This document shows, piece after piece, positions 15,816-19,031 of a DNA stretch of 19,031 nucleotides. The stretch spans positions 1-19,031 of the forward strand of contig JBFJVD010000025.1 of assembly GCA_041624375.1 (NCBI GenBank), written 5' to 3'. Made by a program: the position numbers and the translations under genes. Origin of the DNA: JBFJVD01 sp041624375 (GTDB taxonomy: Bacteria > Chloroflexota > Anaerolineae > Anaerolineales > E44-bin32). The notes beneath the pieces are model-generated. The model was not told where the DNA came from. It was given only the letters and a program-made list of their open reading frames with translations, and made no database searches. Numbering within the stretch: position 1 is the first letter of the stretch; every line of letters starts with the position of its first letter.

Positions 15816-16655
15816 ATGAAGCTTCCTATGGAGCACGCACTGAAATCTGCCCGCAGCGGCGATCTCACCATGCTCGTCGCCGAAGATCGCAAGAGCTTTG
15901 TGTTTCGGCTCAAACCAGGAGAGATCTTCCAGTCGCACCTGGGCATCCTGAAACATGACGACCTGATCGGTACGCCTTGGGGCAGTCGCATTCGAACACA
16001 CCTCGGCCACGAATTCCTGGTATTTGAGCCCAGCCTCCGTGACTTCCTGCTGCAAATCGAACGAAAGTCCCAAATCATCTTCCCAAAGGACCTGGGCTAC
16101 CTGCTCCTGCGGCTCTCGATCAAGCCCGGATCGCGAGTCATTGAAGCAGGTACGGGATCGGGCGCCCTGACCGCGGCCCTCGCCTGGGCAGTGGGAGCTG
16201 AAGGAAGGGTCTACTCCTACGACCGGCGTGAAGACATGCAACAGCTCGCCGAACGCAACCTGTCGCTCCTGGGGGTGCAGGAGCATGTCATCTTCCACCG
16301 ACGGGATATCGAGCAAGGGTTCGTCGAAAGCGGCGTTGACGCGCTCTTCCTGGACTTGCCAACCCCCGAGCTCTATCTGGCTCACGCGCGCGCCGCACTG
16401 AGCAGCGGCGGGGCGTTCGGCGCTCTTGTCCCCACAACCAACCAGGTGACGTCGCTGCTGCTGGCTCTCAAACGGGATGCGTTCGCGCTGGTGGATGTAT
16501 GCGAGACGTTCTTGCGCTACTACAAGACGGTGCCCGCCCGGCTGCGGCCAACCGACCGCATGGTCGCGCATACAGGCTACCTGGTCTTCGCCCGCCCACT
16601 TGCTCCAGGATTTGAATCCTCGGCCGGATCTGACGAGGAGTTTACGGAGCCATAA
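15816..16655 (+). CDS. trmI: tRNA (adenine(58)-N1)-methyltransferase TrmI
   Basis: The 279-residue protein matches TrmI. A small N-terminal beta domain is followed by the Rossmann methyltransferase with EAGTGSGALT (110-119), YDRREDM, DALFLDLPTP (175-184; the usual DLPxPW tryptophan is Glu here), PTTNQV, and the C-terminal LRPTDRMVAHTGYLVFAR. It methylates N1 of A58 in the T-loop of tRNAs and works as a tetramer in known homologues. ATG 15816 is 1 base after the upstream stop; ATG 15828 is an alternative. Neither has a clear ribosome site, so coupling to the methyltransferase gene is likely. Confidence 0.93.
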   Translation: MKLPMEHALKSARSGDLTMLVAEDRKSFVFRLKPGEIFQSHLGILKHDDLIGTPWGSRIRTHLGHEFLVFEPSLRDFLLQIERKSQIIFPKDLGYLLLRLSIKPGSRVIEAGTGSGALTAALAWAVGAEGRVYSYDRREDMQQLAERNLSLLGVQEHVIFHRRDIEQGFVESGVDALFLDLPTPELYLAHARAALSSGGAFGALVPTTNQVTSLLLALKRDAFALVDVCETFLRYYKTVPARLRPTDRMVAHTGYLVFARPLAPGFESSAGSDEEFTEP

Positions 16656-16715
16656 CCGGACGGATACACGCGGCCGCTACCCTGATTCTTGCGGTCGGTT
16701 AGGAGGTCACTGAAC

Positions 16716-17300
16716 ATGCCATTCTTCTCACGGCGTATGCGACGGCGGCGAAGACCTTTCGGTCGGCCGCGTCTGCGTGCGGGCGGGCGCGCGCTGCGCG
16801 AACTGCAGGCGGCGCACAAACTGCTCCGGTCTGGCCGCCATTCCGCCGCCGCAGATATCTTTGAGGAGCTGGCCAGCTTAGCTGAGGCCCGAGCGCCCCA
16901 GCGTGCGCCCCAGCTTCATTTTCAGGCCGGCAGGGCACGGCTGGAGGCCGGTCAGGTGCCGACGGCGCTGAACCATCTGCGGCGCGGGCTTCATCTACTG
17001 GCGCTGGGTGGCGCAGCGGAGCGCTTGGCAGCGACAGCAGCCCGCGTCATCGCAGGGCTGCGGCAGCACGGCCTCCAGGACGAAGCCGAGGAGCTGGAGC
17101 GGGAGTTGGCGGCGCCGCCCTTTGAGCTAGCTATCGGAGAATTTGAGCCGGAGGTTCGACGCTCCCGGCCCGACCTGAGACCCAACTGCCCAGCGTGCGG
17201 CGCGGTCGCCAGGCCAGATGAGGTCGAATGGTTTGAGCACGCCACGGCGCTTTGCGCCTATTGCGGAAGCATCATTCCCCCAACATCGTCCGCGGAATGA
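16716..17300 (+). CDS. Arg-rich helical-repeat protein with C-terminal zinc ribbon, unknown function
   Basis: The 194-residue protein has three parts. The first 25 residues are very basic, with a run of Arg at about 9-13. Residues 26-130 are helical and TPR-like (two or three alternating helix pairs rich in Ala, Leu and Arg). A zinc ribbon has CPACG (158-162) and CAYCGS (180-185). It could bind nucleic acid or ribosomes, but that is inference. A strong AGGAGGTCA (16701-16709) is placed 9 bases before the ATG at 16716, which rejects the upstream TTG at 16689. It overlaps the Nudix gene at ATGA. Confidence 0.8.
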   Translation: MPFFSRRMRRRRRPFGRPRLRAGGRALRELQAAHKLLRSGRHSAAADIFEELASLAEARAPQRAPQLHFQAGRARLEAGQVPTALNHLRRGLHLLALGGAAERLAATAARVIAGLRQHGLQDEAEELERELAAPPFELAIGEFEPEVRRSRPDLRPNCPACGAVARPDEVEWFEHATALCAYCGSIIPPTSSAE

Positions 17301-17914
17301 CCGACCTCAGCGAAGACCTTCGCAGGCGTCTTGGCAGGCATGAGCGCACGGTTCGGGCAGAATGGGACGCCCGACCGGCGGCTGTCCTGATTCCGCTCTA
17401 CGAAGAGCAGGGCGCATGGAGTCTGTTGTTAACCCGTCGCACGGATGATGTCGGCGATCACCGCGGGCAGGTCTCTTTTCCCGGTGGGCGAATCGATCCG
17501 AATGACTCCGGGCCGGAAGAGGCCGCCTTGCGCGAGGCCCAAGAGGAGATCGGGCTGGAGCCGAAGGATGTCGAGCTGCTTGGCCGGCTGGACTCCCTGC
17601 TTACCGTGACTCAGTTTCTCATCACCCCGGTCGTGGCCAAGATCCCCTGGCCTTACCGCTTCACCCCCAACCCCACCGAGGTGGCAGAGGTCTTCGGGGT
17701 CCCTATCACCTGGCTTTCAAATCCAGCCAATCTCGAAGCCCGCCGCCGGCAGCCGCTCATCCCCGGGCGAAGCGTGCTCGTCTACTACTTCCGCCCCTTC
17801 CATGGAAATGTACTTTGGGGTGCTTCTGCCCGCCTGACACTCAGCCTGCTCGATATCCTCGGCGTCAGCCCGCTCCCACACAACCCGGAAAGCAAAGCGG
17901 CGCCGTCCGGATAG
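17297..17914 (+). CDS. NudL-like Nudix hydrolase (putative CoA pyrophosphatase)
   Basis: The 205-residue protein has LLLTRRTDDVGDHRGQVSFP followed by GG at 63-64, the signature block of the CoA-pyrophosphatase branch. It runs into the Nudix helix ALREAQEEIGL (77-87) with metal-binding Glu80, Glu83 and Glu84. Homologues hydrolyse CoA, oxidised CoA and acyl-CoA to 4'-phosphopantetheine derivatives and 3',5'-ADP. The ATG at 17297 overlaps the preceding TGA (ATGA) without its own ribosome site, implying translational coupling. The last codons lie in the rplY terminator hairpin. Confidence 0.93.
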   Translation: MTDLSEDLRRRLGRHERTVRAEWDARPAAVLIPLYEEQGAWSLLLTRRTDDVGDHRGQVSFPGGRIDPNDSGPEEAALREAQEEIGLEPKDVELLGRLDSLLTVTQFLITPVVAKIPWPYRFTPNPTEVAEVFGVPITWLSNPANLEARRRQPLIPGRSVLVYYFRPFHGNVLWGASARLTLSLLDILGVSPLPHNPESKAAPSG

Positions 17915-17924
17915 GCGGCGCCGC
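17889..17924 (-). terminator. Intrinsic terminator of rplY, overlapping the Nudix gene 3' end
   Basis: On the minus strand, a 9-bp stem (17924-17916 with 17905-17897, arms GCGGCGCCG and CGGCGCCGC) with a 10-base loop is followed by TTTGCTTT (17896-17889), the usual T-rich tract. On the plus strand the same hairpin lacks a T tract but contains the Nudix stop codon in its loop. It begins about 29 bases after the rplY stop. Confidence 0.7.
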
Positions 17925-17952
17925 CAAGAACCGATCGAGTGGAGGGAACGGG

Positions 17953-18633
17953 CTACTCCTCCACTTCCTCGTCCTCTTCTTCGTCTTCGTCCTCGCGCCG
18001 CTTGCCGCGGTCGACAAGCTCAGGCTCAGCCTCGAGGGACACGAAGCCTTCGAGCTCCTCTTCCTCTTCGACGACTTCCTCGGCCTGGTAGATCACGCGC
18101 GCGATAAGCTCGTCAGGATCGTCCAGCACTTCGACACCGGCGGGGAGTGTCAGGTCCCCGACGACGATGCTGTCATCAATCTCCTTCAGAATCGAAACGT
18201 CGACTTCAAATCGTTCCGGCAGATCCTGTGGCAGCGCCTCGATTTCGATCTCATCCAGCCCGGTAACCAGAACCCCGCCCTTTTCCTTCGCAGCTGGAGC
18301 AGAGCCTATCAACTCCACCGGCACGACAGTCCGGATCGAGGCATCCATCGAGACCCTCAGGAAATCGACGTGCTGAAGGTCCCGTCGGATTGTGTCAACC
18401 TGGATCTCACGAAGCAGGACCTTATGGGTATCCCCATCGACCTTCAGGTCGATCAATGTAGAGCCGCTCACCCCGAGAAGCGTATTGGTAGCATCGTGGG
18501 CGTTCAGTTCGATCGGGGTCGGCTCGATTTCGGAGCCATAGATGACCGCCGGAAGGATCCCTTCCCGCCGCAGCCGGCGCACGCCCTTTCCGATCACGGT
18601 TCTCGGCTTGGCTTCAAGTTCAACTTGCGTCAT
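17953..18633 (-). CDS. rplY: 50S ribosomal protein L25, CTC/TL5 form
   Basis: The 226-residue protein has the L25 5S-rRNA-binding domain (about 1-95, beginning VELEAKPRTVIGKGVRRLR with LPAVIYG) and the extra beta-rich CTC domain (about 98-185). It ends in a strongly acidic tail (about 189-226, mostly Glu and Asp). It binds 5S rRNA in the large subunit; the two-domain form is the general stress protein CTC type. GGAGGT is placed 8 bases before the ATG. A leader hairpin abuts this ribosome site and a T-tailed hairpin terminates the transcript. Confidence 0.97.
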   Translation of the reverse strand: MTQVELEAKPRTVIGKGVRRLRREGILPAVIYGSEIEPTPIELNAHDATNTLLGVSGSTLIDLKVDGDTHKVLLREIQVDTIRRDLQHVDFLRVSMDASIRTVVPVELIGSAPAAKEKGGVLVTGLDEIEIEALPQDLPERFEVDVSILKEIDDSIVVGDLTLPAGVEVLDDPDELIARVIYQAEEVVEEEEELEGFVSLEAEPELVDRGKRREDEDEEEDEEVEE

Positions 18634-18641
18634 TTGTCTTT

Positions 18642-18684
18642 ACCTCCGAAGCGCCTCTCACCCGATCCGGGTTACCTTCGCTTC
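18642..18684 (-). promoter_or_regulatory. rplY ribosome site with an adjoining two-part leader hairpin
   Basis: On the minus strand GAAGCG (18684-18679) pairs with CGCTTC (18653-18648), and inside it ACCCG pairs with CGGGT (18672-18660) around a 3-base loop. The outer stem ends exactly where the GGAGGT ribosome site (18647-18642) begins. This geometry could allow control of rplY translation, for example by a ribosomal protein, but that is inference. Confidence 0.45.
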
Positions 18685-18717
18685 CTGGGCTTGGTGTTGA
18701 TCGACGGCGTACACGGA

Positions 18718-19031
18718 TCAGCGGCCGCGCCTGAGCAGACCGCCCACCCAGAGAACCAGCCCCAGCGCGACGCCGGCTGTCAGGCCCGCGAGCAGCGTTC
18801 CGCGCGTGTCGAGCACGGTCTGTACCGGTCCCTCGACCTTCCGTGCAAGCAGCACAAAGGCCCCGCTGTTCTCGATCTGGACAACATCGCCTGCAGCGAA
18901 TCCCACCCTCGATCGCTCGAGGTGGATCTGGCCCGACCGCACTGCGCCGATTCCGCTTGTTTCTGCCGAGACATACTCCCCCTGGATGACCCCCACACCT
19001 GCCATCCGAACGCCAACAGTCTCTGCCTGAA
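18718..19031 (-). CDS. Repeat protein with C-terminal membrane anchor (5' end beyond window)
   Basis: The frame is open from the right edge to the TGA at 18718-18720, giving 104 visible codons; an internal ATG at 19005 is probably not the start, because the repeat pattern continues upstream of it. The visible part consists of imperfect repeats of about 16 residues with alternating Val/Ile and Gly, such as VGVRMAGVGVIQG, SGIGAVRSGQIHL and SRVGFAAGDVVQI, suggesting a beta-solenoid surface. Next come VEGPVQTVLDTR, a hydrophobic helix (LLAGLTAGVALGLVLWVGGLL) and an RRGR end. It resembles hypothetical proteins of Chloroflexota as I recall them. Function unknown. Confidence 0.72.
   Translation of the reverse strand, partial: QAETVGVRMAGVGVIQGEYVSAETSGIGAVRSGQIHLERSRVGFAAGDVVQIENSGAFVLLARKVEGPVQTVLDTRGTLLAGLTAGVALGLVLWVGGLLRRGR

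Noticed and set aside
1..19031. Mobile element, phage, CRISPR, tRNA or rRNA
   Set aside because: I found no transposase or integrase motifs, no regularly spaced direct repeats, and no rRNA-like or cloverleaf stretch by eye.

Overview
This 19 kb, GC-rich window looks like ordinary chromosome from a bacterium, most likely a member of the Chloroflexota (Anaerolineae-like). That placement is an inference. It rests on gene content and style: a two-domain CTC-type ribosomal protein L25 with an acidic tail, a MutL carrying the endonuclease motif, receiver–CpaE-like ATPase and GAF-kinase genes in one operon, and a Pro/Thr/Ser-rich linker in a membrane-anchored S41 protease. I see no insertion sequence, phage gene, CRISPR array, tRNA or rRNA gene.

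Left third (1-6527): signalling. A very large membrane sensor histidine kinase runs leftward from 3225 off the window edge. It has about seven N-terminal membrane segments, then Cache, a further membrane segment, HAMP, GAF, PAS, HisKA and HATPase_c. It shares a 150-bp divergent promoter region with a rightward operon of three overlapping genes: a receiver domain fused to a CpaE/TadZ-like ATPase with an atypical P-loop, a Sir2-family NAD-dependent deacylase, and a soluble GAF histidine kinase. The best candidate for an undescribed system here is this operon plus the divergent kinase, which together offer two kinases, one receiver and one NAD-dependent deacylase.

Middle (6532-12502): leftward mutL meets the GAF kinase tail to tail with 4 bp between stop codons. 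Its promoter overlaps a near-consensus rightward promoter whose transcript should begin at or next to the ATG of a small membrane protein, so that gene is probably leaderless. The small membrane protein, a HAD nucleotidase, a small anchored coiled-coil protein and an orphan CoA-transferase alpha-type subunit form a tightly overlapped operon. A CtpA-like S41 protease and a YugP-type membrane zinc protease follow.

Right third (12503-19031): an mgtE Mg2+ transporter sits behind a terminator-like hairpin, an extended -10 promoter with a perfect palindrome in its spacer, and a roughly 164-nt leader that can fold in mutually exclusive ways. It is followed by a lipid kinase, a class I methyltransferase, trmI (tRNA m1A58 methyltransferase), an arginine-rich helical-repeat/zinc-ribbon protein of unknown function, and a NudL-like Nudix hydrolase. 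The leftward genes rplY and an edge-truncated repeat protein with a C-terminal membrane anchor close the window. An rplY terminator hairpin overlaps the 3' end of the Nudix gene. Intergenic space is short throughout; no gene-free stretch exceeds about 260 bases.
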